Source of the DNA: CAXBCP01 sp038120765
Lineage (GTDB): Bacteria; Pseudomonadota; Alphaproteobacteria; MPNO01; UBA830
DNA length: 64,000 bases
Reading direction: 5' to 3'
NCBI GenBank assembly: GCA_038120765.1
Contig: JAYOMI010000002.1
Location: 1 to 64,000 of the forward strand
Numbering within the stretch: position 1 is the stretch's first letter; the number at the start of each line of letters is the position of its first letter. The position numbers were made by a program, and so were the translations under genes. Positions 1 to 7,422 of this stretch are shown piece after piece. The notes beneath the pieces were generated by a model. The model ran no database searches and had not been told where the DNA came from. It saw only the letters and a list, made by a program, of their open reading frames with translations.

Positions 1-1
1 G

Positions 2-1018
2 TATAGCGGTTTCGCCGCCCGGCAGGCGGCGGCACGGGCGGAAGGCCGCTATCTCGGCATCGGGGTCGCCAATTACGTCGAAGGCACCGGGCGCGGCCCG
101 TTCGAATCCGCGGTCGTCCGCGTCAAACCGTCCGGCAAGATCATCATCTACACAGGCGCCACCGATCAGGGACAGGGCCTGAAAACAGCCCTCGCGCAGG
201 TCTGCGCCGCCCAGACCGGCGCGGCCATCGAAGACATAGAGGTCGTGACCGGCGATACCGACAAGGTATCGCTCGGCCTCGGCGCGTTCGCGAGCCGGCA
301 GGCGGTGACGGCAGGCTCATCCGTCCATGTCGCGGCGCTGGAAGTCCGCAACAAGGCGCTGAAGGTCGCCGCCCACCTCCTCGAAGCGGCCGAAGAAGAC
401 CTCGATATCGCCGACGGTCGGATATCGGTGCGCGGTGTGCCGGATATGTCCGTCACCCTCGGCGATGTCGCCCGCGCCGTGCAGGGCATGCCGGGCTTTT
501 CCCTGCCCGGCGGCGTCGATCCGGGGATGGAGGCGACCGCCCATTTCACCCCGCCGACCCTGACATACTGTAACGGCGTTCACATCGCGGAGGTCGAGAT
601 CGATCCCGGCACCGGCCACGTGCAGATTCTGAACTACGTCATCGTCCACGATAGCGGCCGGCTGATAAACCCGACCATCGTCGAAGGCCAGATCACCGGC
701 GGCGCGACCCATGGCCTCGGCTCCGCCCTGTTCGAACGCATGATCTATGACGACCAGGGCCAGCCGCAGACGACGAATTTCGGCGAATACCTGCTGCCAT
801 CCGCGCCCGAAGTCCCCCATTACGATATCGTCCACATGGAAAGCCCCACGCGGCTGAACCCCCTCGGCGTCAAGGGCGCCGGCGAAGGCGGCACCATTCC
901 GGTGACATCCGCCATCGCCTCCGCCGTGGACGACGCATTGTCGCCATTCGGCGTGGTCGTACGCGACCTGCCGATCGAACCGAAACGGATCGTCGAGATG
1001 ATCCGCCAGTCCAGCTAG
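2..1018 (+). CDS. Molybdenum hydroxylase large subunit, C-terminal part (xanthine/aldehyde/CO dehydrogenase family)
   Basis: Only the last 338 residues are in the window; the frame is open to the left edge. The protein is the molybdopterin-cytosine-dinucleotide-binding subunit of a xanthine dehydrogenase-type hydroxylase, which normally works with separate FAD and 2Fe-2S subunits. Visible family motifs are GTGRGPFESA near the start, TDQGQG followed by an AQVCA segment (cofactor contact), and GVKGAGEGG near the C-terminus, which carries the expected catalytic glutamate. The substrate cannot be told from the sequence. A Rieske oxygenase follows 17 bp downstream on the same strand, which suggests a degradative operon. 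The family call is firm. Confidence 0.9.
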   Translation, partial: YSGFAARQAAARAEGRYLGIGVANYVEGTGRGPFESAVVRVKPSGKIIIYTGATDQGQGLKTALAQVCAAQTGAAIEDIEVVTGDTDKVSLGLGAFASRQAVTAGSSVHVAALEVRNKALKVAAHLLEAAEEDLDIADGRISVRGVPDMSVTLGDVARAVQGMPGFSLPGGVDPGMEATAHFTPPTLTYCNGVHIAEVEIDPGTGHVQILNYVIVHDSGRLINPTIVEGQITGGATHGLGSALFERMIYDDQGQPQTTNFGEYLLPSAPEVPHYDIVHMESPTRLNPLGVKGAGEGGTIPVTSAIASAVDDALSPFGVVVRDLPIEPKRIVEMIRQSS

Positions 1019-1035
1019 GGAGAAACCGAGACACC

Positions 1036-2052
1036 ATGCCCTTCCTTGAAAATTCCTGGTACGTCGCCGCCCAGAGCCATGAGGTTACCGACGGCGTTTT
1101 GGGCCGCATGATCTGCGGCGAACCCGTCGTGCTGTTCCGCAAACAGGACGGCACGCCGGCGGCGCTCGAAGACCGCTGCTGTCACCGCCATCTGCCGCTG
1201 TCGCTCGGCCAGCGCGTCGGCGACCGGGTGCAGTGCGGCTATCATGGTCTGGAATTCGACACCGCGGGGACCTGCGTGTCGGTTCCCGGCCAGTCGAAGG
1301 TCCCGCCGGGCGCCGCGATCCGCTCTTTTCCGGTGGTCGAACGCTACCGCTATATCTGGATCTGGCCGGGCGATCCGGCGGCAGCCGATGAGAGCCTGAT
1401 CCCGGATTATCACTGGAACGACGACCCGGCCTGGGCATCGAACACCGGATATTTCTACGTCGAATGCAATCACCAGCTCGTGGTGGATAACCTGTTGGAC
1501 CTGTCGCATGTGCAGTTCGTCCATGCCTCGACGCTGGGGGCGGAGGGCGTCAGCGATGCGCCGCTCGATACGCGCCGCGAGGCCAAGCAGGTTCATATCG
1601 ACCGGTGGATCATGGACAAGCTGCCGCCTGCCATGTTCGCATCGGCCCGCGATTTTCCGGGCACCGTCGACCGCTGGCAGCTGATCACCTGGACCGCGCC
1701 GGTTCACGTGGTCATCGATGTCGGCTGCGCGGAAGCCGGGACCGGCGCGCGGGACGGCGACCGCAGCCGGGGCATTACGATTTTCTCGAACCACACAATC
1801 ACGCCGGAAACCGAGGGCACCTGCCATTATTTCTGGCATCACGCGCGCAACTTCCGGCTCGAAGATACCGCTTTGAACGAGAAGCTCGCGATCGCCGCCA
1901 GCACCGCGTTCGGCGAGGATGTCGGCCTGCTGGCGGCGCAACAGCGCAGCATCGATACCGCCCCTCCGGACAGCCCGCAGATCGATATCAATGCAGATGC
2001 GGGCGTTCTGCAGGCACGGCGCGTGGTGGAGGGGATGCTGGCGGCGGAGTAG
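1036..2052 (+). CDS. Rieske 2Fe-2S oxygenase, VanA/Pdmo-like
   Basis: 338 residues, the usual size for a one-component-oxygenase alpha subunit of the vanillate O-demethylase type. The Rieske cluster ligands are C48-x-H50 and C67-x-x-H70 (CGYHG). The mononuclear iron site follows the NHQLVVDNLLDLSH segment with a second His five residues later. Such enzymes hydroxylate or demethylate aromatic or other hydrophobic substrates in the cytoplasm using electrons from a reductase. No VanB-type reductase is visible here; the two downstream minus-strand redox genes face it. The start ATG lies 17 bp after the molybdenum hydroxylase stop. The true substrate is unknown. Confidence 0.9.
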   Translation: MPFLENSWYVAAQSHEVTDGVLGRMICGEPVVLFRKQDGTPAALEDRCCHRHLPLSLGQRVGDRVQCGYHGLEFDTAGTCVSVPGQSKVPPGAAIRSFPVVERYRYIWIWPGDPAAADESLIPDYHWNDDPAWASNTGYFYVECNHQLVVDNLLDLSHVQFVHASTLGAEGVSDAPLDTRREAKQVHIDRWIMDKLPPAMFASARDFPGTVDRWQLITWTAPVHVVIDVGCAEAGTGARDGDRSRGITIFSNHTITPETEGTCHYFWHHARNFRLEDTALNEKLAIAASTAFGEDVGLLAAQQRSIDTAPPDSPQIDINADAGVLQARRVVEGMLAAE

Positions 2053-2060
2053 TCCCTCAG

Positions 2061-2154
2061 CATTGTCGTCATCCCCGCGAAGGCGGGGATCTTTCAAGGG
2101 CTATCGCCGTCCGGCTTCCCGCCTTCGCGGGAAGGGCGGCGCGGCGTACGCCGC
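2061..2154. repeat. REP-like intergenic palindromes
   Basis: Between two convergent genes lie an inverted repeat at about 2072-2089 (ATCCCCGC, loop GAAG, GCGGGGAT), a second hairpin of the same class at 2116-2133 (TTCCCGC/GCGGGAA) in opposite sense, and a short perfect palindrome GCGGCGTACGCCGC at 2141-2154. Paired palindromes of this kind are dispersed intergenic elements in many alphaproteobacterial genomes and can serve as bidirectional terminators. No other copy was noticed in the window. Confidence 0.5.
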
Positions 2155-2156
2155 GC

Positions 2157-2537
2157 TCAGTCCTTCGCCCGCTCCGCCAGGATCGTCCGCAGGTTCTCCT
2201 TCGGCGGCACAATATCGGTCACGAGATCTCGGATCAGCGTCTTGTTGGTGATAGGGCCGACTTCCGTGCCGTCCTCGGCCAGACGTTCGGTGCAGGCATA
2301 GACGGTCTTGCCGTTGACCGCGACCATGCATTCCTTGCACGCGTTGGCGTTGACGCAGCTATAGCGGAAAGCGACCGACGAATCGGCATGGGTGCGGACC
2401 CAGACGATGGCGTCCAGTACGGACATGCCCGGGCGCCACGGCACGTCATAGGTCTCTTTCCAGGGATCTTCGCCGGGGGCGCCGCGCTGGATGGTAATCG
2501 GCGCCGTTTTGTCGCTGTTCGTCACGGGCGCGCTCAT
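2157..2537 (-). CDS. 2Fe-2S subunit of a fumarate reductase/succinate dehydrogenase-like enzyme (short form)
   Basis: 126 residues resembling only the N-terminal plant-type ferredoxin domain of SdhB/FrdB. The four cluster cysteines are in the segment YSCVNANACKECMVAV and the following VYAC, equivalent to the CxxxxCGxC...C pattern of SdhB, although one normally conserved Gly is Lys. The C-terminal domain that carries the 4Fe-4S and 3Fe-4S clusters in true SdhB is absent, and the gene stops normally. It overlaps the flavoprotein gene by ATGA (2534-2537), so the two are translationally coupled and probably form one soluble complex. The electron partner is unknown. Confidence 0.8.
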   Translation of the reverse strand: MSAPVTNSDKTAPITIQRGAPGEDPWKETYDVPWRPGMSVLDAIVWVRTHADSSVAFRYSCVNANACKECMVAVNGKTVYACTERLAEDGTEVGPITNKTLIRDLVTDIVPPKENLRTILAERAKD

Positions 2538-4234
2538 GCCGCCACTCCTTTTTCCACCGGCAGGTAATCCGACAGCACCGCGCCGTCTTCGCCCAGACGG
2601 AGACGCTGGTTATGCACCTGGGCCGGGTCCATTTGCTCGTAGTCCTCGCGCTGGTGCGCACCCCGGCTTTCGGTGCGGTTGATCGCCGCCAGGGTGACGG
2701 ATTCGGCGGTCAGCAGGGCAGAGCGCAGATCGTACCAGTCCTGCAGGGTCATGTTGAATTCGGTATCGTCGGCCGGGACCATCTCCGCCAGCGTCGTCCG
2801 CATTTCGCGAATCCGCGCAAGCGCCGCCGAAAGCTTCTCGCCGGTGCGCAACACGCCGACCTTTTCCCACATCAGGTTCTGCAGTTCGAACCACATCTCG
2901 CCCAAAGCGGCCTTGTCGCCGGCTGTGTCCGACTGACGCGAGATCAGCGAATTCAGCAGGTCGAGGTGTTCCTGCGCCGCGGCGTCCGACCATGTCCGGT
3001 TGCGGCCGCGCGCATATGCGGCGGCAAAGCGCCCGGCCCGTTCGCCGAAAACGAAGGCTTCGGGGATCGCATTGCCCGACAAACGGTTCGCGCCGTTGGC
3101 GCCGCCGACCACCTCGCCCGCGCCGTAAAGGCCGGGGATGCTGGTTTCCATCTGTCCGTTCACGCGAATGCCGCCCATGTGGTAATGGGCGATGGGGGCG
3201 ACCTCGACCGTATTCTTCGTCAGATCGATGCCGTTCGCCGCCAGCTTGTCGATCACCGGCCCGAAAGCTTCACGCAGCTTGTCTTCGGGGATGTGCTGGA
3301 AGCTGAGATGAACGCCGCCGTTCTCCGTCGTCCGCCCGGCCTCATGCTCCTTGGTGATGCCGTAGGAGATGATATCGCGGGTCGTGGTGTATTTCTCGGC
3401 GTCCTCGCCGCCATACCTGTGCAGGAACTCCTCGCCTTCCGCGTTGAACAGCCGCCCGCCGAGCTTGTAACGGAACGGATCCCACATGATCGGGTCCATG
3501 CCGACAAGGCGTGGCGCAAGATGGCCGATCGGGAAGAACTGCGGGAATTCCATGTCAATCAGGTCGGCGCCGGCGCGCAGCGCCATGGCATAGCCGTCGC
3601 CGTTCATGTTCACCGACGCGCTGTTGCGCTGATACAGACGGGTCAGACCACCCGCCGCGATAATCACGGCATTTGCGGCAATCGTGACGGGCGTTTCGTC
3701 TTCGAGGTTCCAGCCGACCGCACCGGTGACCACGCCGTCATCGACGACGACGTCGTTGATCGCGAGTCCGCTGACCCGTGTAACCGTCTCCGCGCGGGCA
3801 ACCTGTGTCCGCAGGCACTTAGCGACTGCGGGGCCGGTATTCAGAAAATCGACATAGACGCAGCGCGGCACGCTGTGTCCCGGCGCCATCACGCCGGTGA
3901 TCTTGCCGTCCTTGCGCGCCCAGCCGACCTTCCAGTCGTCCATTTCGCGGATACGGTCGATCGCTTCGCGGCAGAGGATGGCGGACAGTTCCTCGTTGCA
4001 GAGGCCGCGCCCGGCTTCCAGCGTGTCCGCAAGGTGTTTTTCCCAGCTATCGGGCTCTTCATCGCCGAGCGCCGCCGCCGTGGTCATCTGCGCCATGATG
4101 GTCGCGCCACCCCGGCTGATCATGCTTTTATCGGCCAGAATGACGTCCGCGCCGTTGCGGGCCGCCGCAATCGCGGCATACATGCCCGCCCCGCCGGCGC
4201 CAACCACCAGAACATCGGTTTCCAAGTGAATCAT
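2534..4234 (-). CDS. Flavoprotein subunit, fumarate reductase/succinate dehydrogenase family
   Basis: 566 residues. The N-terminal FAD-binding motif VVGAGGAGMYAA is at about 10-21, with a SRGGAT segment near residue 40 typical of SdhA/FrdA/NadB. The active-site region around IAHYHMGGIRVN and the FAD-binding tail GLYGAGEVVGGANGANRLSG are well conserved, followed by a helical C-terminal domain. The start is supported by AAGGAG nine bases upstream. No membrane-anchor subunits (SdhC/D) are nearby, only the coupled 2Fe-2S protein, so this is not the respiratory complex II. The likely role is a dicarboxylate or enoate reductase or dehydrogenase in a catabolic pathway; the substrate is not shown. 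Confidence 0.85.
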   Translation of the reverse strand: MIHLETDVLVVGAGGAGMYAAIAAARNGADVILADKSMISRGGATIMAQMTTAAALGDEEPDSWEKHLADTLEAGRGLCNEELSAILCREAIDRIREMDDWKVGWARKDGKITGVMAPGHSVPRCVYVDFLNTGPAVAKCLRTQVARAETVTRVSGLAINDVVVDDGVVTGAVGWNLEDETPVTIAANAVIIAAGGLTRLYQRNSASVNMNGDGYAMALRAGADLIDMEFPQFFPIGHLAPRLVGMDPIMWDPFRYKLGGRLFNAEGEEFLHRYGGEDAEKYTTTRDIISYGITKEHEAGRTTENGGVHLSFQHIPEDKLREAFGPVIDKLAANGIDLTKNTVEVAPIAHYHMGGIRVNGQMETSIPGLYGAGEVVGGANGANRLSGNAIPEAFVFGERAGRFAAAYARGRNRTWSDAAAQEHLDLLNSLISRQSDTAGDKAALGEMWFELQNLMWEKVGVLRTGEKLSAALARIREMRTTLAEMVPADDTEFNMTLQDWYDLRSALLTAESVTLAAINRTESRGAHQREDYEQMDPAQVHNQRLRLGEDGAVLSDYLPVEKGVAA

Positions 4235-4343
4235 GGGTTTCTTTCTCCTTGCCCCATTGTCGCGAATCTGCTCGCGGACCGCAATCTTGCGCAGCGGATA
4301 GGGGGATGTATAAATTGCAGGAAATCAAATTGAAGAGGTATTT

Positions 4344-5066
4344 GTGACGAACTCGACGGAACAGGCGCTTGTGGATACGGCGTGGCCCTATTGGGAATGC
4401 GAGGGCGAAATCGCCAGACGTTATTTCGAGAATGCGACCGATGAGGACCATGCATTCTATCTGCGGGCCCAGCTCTGGAAGGAGCTGCATCCGGTGGACG
4501 GGTTCTTCAACGGCCTGCACCGGGAGCTGAAAGAGCTCGTAGACCGTTTCCCCGAGGTCGACCGCAGTATCGACCGTCATGAGTACCATTTCCTGCTGAC
4601 CCAGCTGTCCGAAGAATTCAATCACTATGTCATGCTGGCCGACATCTTCGAGCATGTCATGGGCCGCAAGATCACGGCGGAAGACACCGTGCAGCTTGCC
4701 GAGGAAAAGAAACTCGGCGATGTGCGCCGCGCCTATGTCGAGGACGAACTGACCAGAGCCGCGGTCGGCTTTACCGAAGGCGGCGGCGCGCGGTTGTTCC
4801 GCGAAGGCGCGAAGCTCTCGGGCTCGACCGTCAACGACATGACGGCCCATGCCATGGAAATCATCTATGACGACGAAAAGGATCATTACGCCGAACAGGC
4901 GAAGATCTGCGTCGGCCTGATCAAGTCGGATGACGACCTCGCCCGCATGAAGGACGCCATTCGCGCCATCAGCGCCCAGCGCGTCGACATGCGCGCCGAA
5001 ATGTTCCCGGGCGCGATGACGCCGGACGAGATCGACGGCTTTATCGCGGAGAATGCGCGGGGTTAG
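4344..5066 (+). CDS. Ferritin-like diiron-type protein of unknown function
   Basis: 240 residues, nearly all predicted helical and acidic. I do not recognise a named family. Two candidate metal-ligand patterns are visible, LSEEFNH and, about 115 residues later, DDEKDH, each a carboxylate followed by His as in ferritin-like or haem-oxygenase-like diiron proteins. The start is GTG with GAAGAGG five bases upstream; no better start is present. It is transcribed divergently from the fumarate-reductase-like pair across about 110 bp, so the two may share control. A diiron oxygenase, oxidase or ferritin-like role is an inference from motif spacing only. Confidence 0.55.
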   Translation: MTNSTEQALVDTAWPYWECEGEIARRYFENATDEDHAFYLRAQLWKELHPVDGFFNGLHRELKELVDRFPEVDRSIDRHEYHFLLTQLSEEFNHYVMLADIFEHVMGRKITAEDTVQLAEEKKLGDVRRAYVEDELTRAAVGFTEGGGARLFREGAKLSGSTVNDMTAHAMEIIYDDEKDHYAEQAKICVGLIKSDDDLARMKDAIRAISAQRVDMRAEMFPGAMTPDEIDGFIAENARG

Positions 5067-6254
5067 TTACCCCAGCGCCTTGACGCCCGGCAGTTCCTTG
5101 CCTTCGAGCCATTCGAGGAACGCGCCGCCCGCGGTCGAGACGTAGGAAAAATCGTCCAGCACGTCGGCCGCGACAAGGGCGGCGACCGTATCGCCGCCAC
5201 CGGCCACCGTCTTCAGCGCGCCCGCCCGGGTAAGGTCCGCGGCAACGCGGGCCACCATGACGGTGCCGGCATCGAAGGGCGGCACCTCGAACGCGCCGAG
5301 GGGGCCGTTCCATACCAGGGTTTTAAGATCGCTGAGCTTCGCGGCAAGGCCGTTTGCGCTGCCGGGCCCGATATCGAGAATCATCATATCGTCCGGCACG
5401 GCGCCGACCGGCACCACGTCGCTCGGCGCGCCTTCGGCGAATTCCCGCGCGACCACGGCATCCGACGGCAGGACAATCTCGCAGCCCGCCTCGTCGGCCA
5501 GCCCCAGGATTTCCAGCGCGGTCCCGGCCATGTCGTGTTCGCAGAGCGACTTTCCGACATCGGTGCCGAGCGCATGCAGGAAGGTATTCGCCATGGCCCC
5601 GCCAATCGCCAGCATGTCGACCTTGCCGACGAGATTGCCCAGCAGGTCGAGCTTGGTCGACACCTTGGCGCCGCCGACAATGGCGCCGACCGGGCGTTCC
5701 GGGCTGCCAAGCGCGGAATCGAGGGCATCGAGCTCTGCCTGCATCATCCGGCCCGCCGCCGACGGCAACAGGTGCGCCAGCGCTTCCGTCGAGGCATGGG
5801 CGCGATGGGCCGCGGAAAAGGCATCGTTCACATAGATATCGGCAAGCGTCGCCAGCTCTGCCGCGAAATCCGGATCGTTGAGTTCCTCGCCTTCGTGAAA
5901 GCGCAGGTTCTCGAGCAGCACGACATCGCCGCCCTTCGCTGCGCCGACGACCTTCTGCGCTTCGCCGCCGATACAGTCATTGGCAAAGGAAACATTCCGC
6001 CCGCCCAGCGCCGCCGACAAGGGCCCGGCCAGCGGCACCAGCGACATCTCGGGCACCGGCTCTCCCTTCGGGCGGCCGAAATGCGAGGCGACGATCACAA
6101 TTGCGCCCTTGTCGGCAAGTTCCGTGATTGTCGGCGCCAGACGCGAAATACGCGTTGCGTCGGAGACTTCTCCGTCGCGCATGGGCACGTTCAGGTCGGC
6201 GCGCAGAAATACGCGTTTGCCGGCTACATCTATGTCGTCGAGGGTCTTGGGCAT
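5067..6254 (-). CDS. pgk: Phosphoglycerate kinase
   Basis: 395 residues from the ATG at 6254 (a longer frame starting at 6293 adds 13 residues that do not belong to the family). It transfers phosphate between 1,3-bisphosphoglycerate and ADP. The N-terminal substrate-binding segment RADLNVPM, the VASHFGRPKG loop, GGAKVSTKLDLL and the C-terminal nucleotide-binding GGGDTVAAL are all present. It is the last gene of tkt-gap-pgk, usual in alphaproteobacteria for glycolysis, gluconeogenesis and the pentose phosphate shunt. A hairpin with a T-rich tail lies between gap and pgk, so pgk expression may be attenuated. Confidence 0.97.
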   Translation of the reverse strand: MPKTLDDIDVAGKRVFLRADLNVPMRDGEVSDATRISRLAPTITELADKGAIVIVASHFGRPKGEPVPEMSLVPLAGPLSAALGGRNVSFANDCIGGEAQKVVGAAKGGDVVLLENLRFHEGEELNDPDFAAELATLADIYVNDAFSAAHRAHASTEALAHLLPSAAGRMMQAELDALDSALGSPERPVGAIVGGAKVSTKLDLLGNLVGKVDMLAIGGAMANTFLHALGTDVGKSLCEHDMAGTALEILGLADEAGCEIVLPSDAVVAREFAEGAPSDVVPVGAVPDDMMILDIGPGSANGLAAKLSDLKTLVWNGPLGAFEVPPFDAGTVMVARVAADLTRAGALKTVAGGGDTVAALVAADVLDDFSYVSTAGGAFLEWLEGKELPGVKALG

Positions 6255-6280
6255 GTCTCTTGTCTCTCCGTTCCGGAAAA

Positions 6281-6316
6281 GAAAATCCCCCACCCGGGAA
6301 TGGATGAGGGATTTTC
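6281..6316 (-). terminator. Terminator-like hairpin between gap and pgk
   Basis: A perfect 9-bp inverted repeat (GAAAATCCC at 6281-6289 and GGGATTTTC at 6308-6316) lies downstream of the gap stop codon. Read on the minus strand, the stem is followed by TTTTCTTTTCC, as in an intrinsic terminator. It could end or attenuate transcription before pgk. Confidence 0.6.
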
Positions 6317-6346
6317 AGCAGTCAGGTCGGTTCTCCGTGGCAGGTG

Positions 6347-7357
6347 CTATTTAAGCTTGCCCATCGCAACCGCGGTGTCGAGCATGCGGTTGGAGAAGCC
6401 CCATTCGTTGTCGTACCAGCTGACCACGCGGACCAGCTTGCCGCCGACCACCTGGGTCTGCGTTAGGTCGAACGTGGACGACGCCGGATCGTGATTGAAA
6501 TCGATCGAGACAAGCGACGCCTCGTTGATGTTCAGGATGCCTTTCAGGCGGGGAGAGGCCGCTGCCTTCTTCGCCGCGGCGTTCACGGCCTCGACCGTGG
6601 TTTTCTTCTTCGGAATGAACGTGAAGTCGATCACCGAGACATTCGCCGTCGGCACGCGGATCGACGTGCCGTCCAGCTTGCCGTTCAATTCAGGCAGCAC
6701 AAGACCGACGGCCTTGGCGGCACCGGTCGAGGTCGGAATCATCGACTGGGCGGCGGCTCTGGCACGGCGCGGATCGCTGTGTAGCGTATCCAGGATACGC
6801 TGATCGCCGGTATAGGCATGGATCGTCGTCATGTAGCCCTGCTGGATATCGAACGCCTTGTGCATGACGGAGGCGACGGGCGCCAGGCAGTTCGTCGTGC
6901 AGGATGCGTTGGAAACGATGGTGTGGGTATTTTTCAGCTTGTGATCGTTAATGCCGTAAACGACCGTCAGATCCTCGCCCGTGCCCGGCGCCGAGATCAG
7001 CACTTTCTTCGCGCCGGCTTCGAGATGCTTGGCGGCCATTTCACGCTTGGTGAAAATACCGGTGCATTCTAGCACGACATCCACATCGAGCTTGCCCCAG
7101 GGCAGGTTTGCGGGATCGCGCTCGGCAAAAACCTTGATCACGCCGGTGCCTGCATTGATGCCGGTGGATGTGACTTTCACAGGCTTTGGAAACCGGCCAT
7201 GCGTGCTGTCGTTCTGCAGCAGCAGCGCGTTCATGTCGACCGAGCCAAGATCGTTGATCGCAACGACTTCGATATCCTTGCGTCCCGATTCGAGCGCCGC
7301 GCGCAGCGTCAAGCGCCCGATCCGGCCGAAGCCGTTAATTGCAACACGAACAGCCAT
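6347..7357 (-). CDS. gap: Type I glyceraldehyde-3-phosphate dehydrogenase
   Basis: 336 residues, full length for the family. The enzyme interconverts glyceraldehyde-3-phosphate and 1,3-bisphosphoglycerate with NAD(P). It has the N-terminal Rossmann motif INGFGRIGR, the active-site ASCTTNC with the catalytic Cys, and the C-terminal SWYDNEWG signature. GGAGGATTAAGAA just upstream is a strong ribosome-binding site for the ATG at 7357. It lies 65 bp after tkt in the same operon. Confidence 0.97.
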   Translation of the reverse strand: MAVRVAINGFGRIGRLTLRAALESGRKDIEVVAINDLGSVDMNALLLQNDSTHGRFPKPVKVTSTGINAGTGVIKVFAERDPANLPWGKLDVDVVLECTGIFTKREMAAKHLEAGAKKVLISAPGTGEDLTVVYGINDHKLKNTHTIVSNASCTTNCLAPVASVMHKAFDIQQGYMTTIHAYTGDQRILDTLHSDPRRARAAAQSMIPTSTGAAKAVGLVLPELNGKLDGTSIRVPTANVSVIDFTFIPKKKTTVEAVNAAAKKAAASPRLKGILNINEASLVSIDFNHDPASSTFDLTQTQVVGGKLVRVVSWYDNEWGFSNRMLDTAVAMGKLK

Positions 7358-7422
7358 TTCTTAATCCTCCAATACTGCGTTCTGATACATCGTAAGCGTC
7401 GTCCAGTTCGTTCCAGGGCCGG

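Noticed and set aside
2612..4333. 573-codon open frame antisense to the flavoprotein
   Set aside because: Composition is that of an antisense shadow, and the opposite strand has a clear FAD enzyme.
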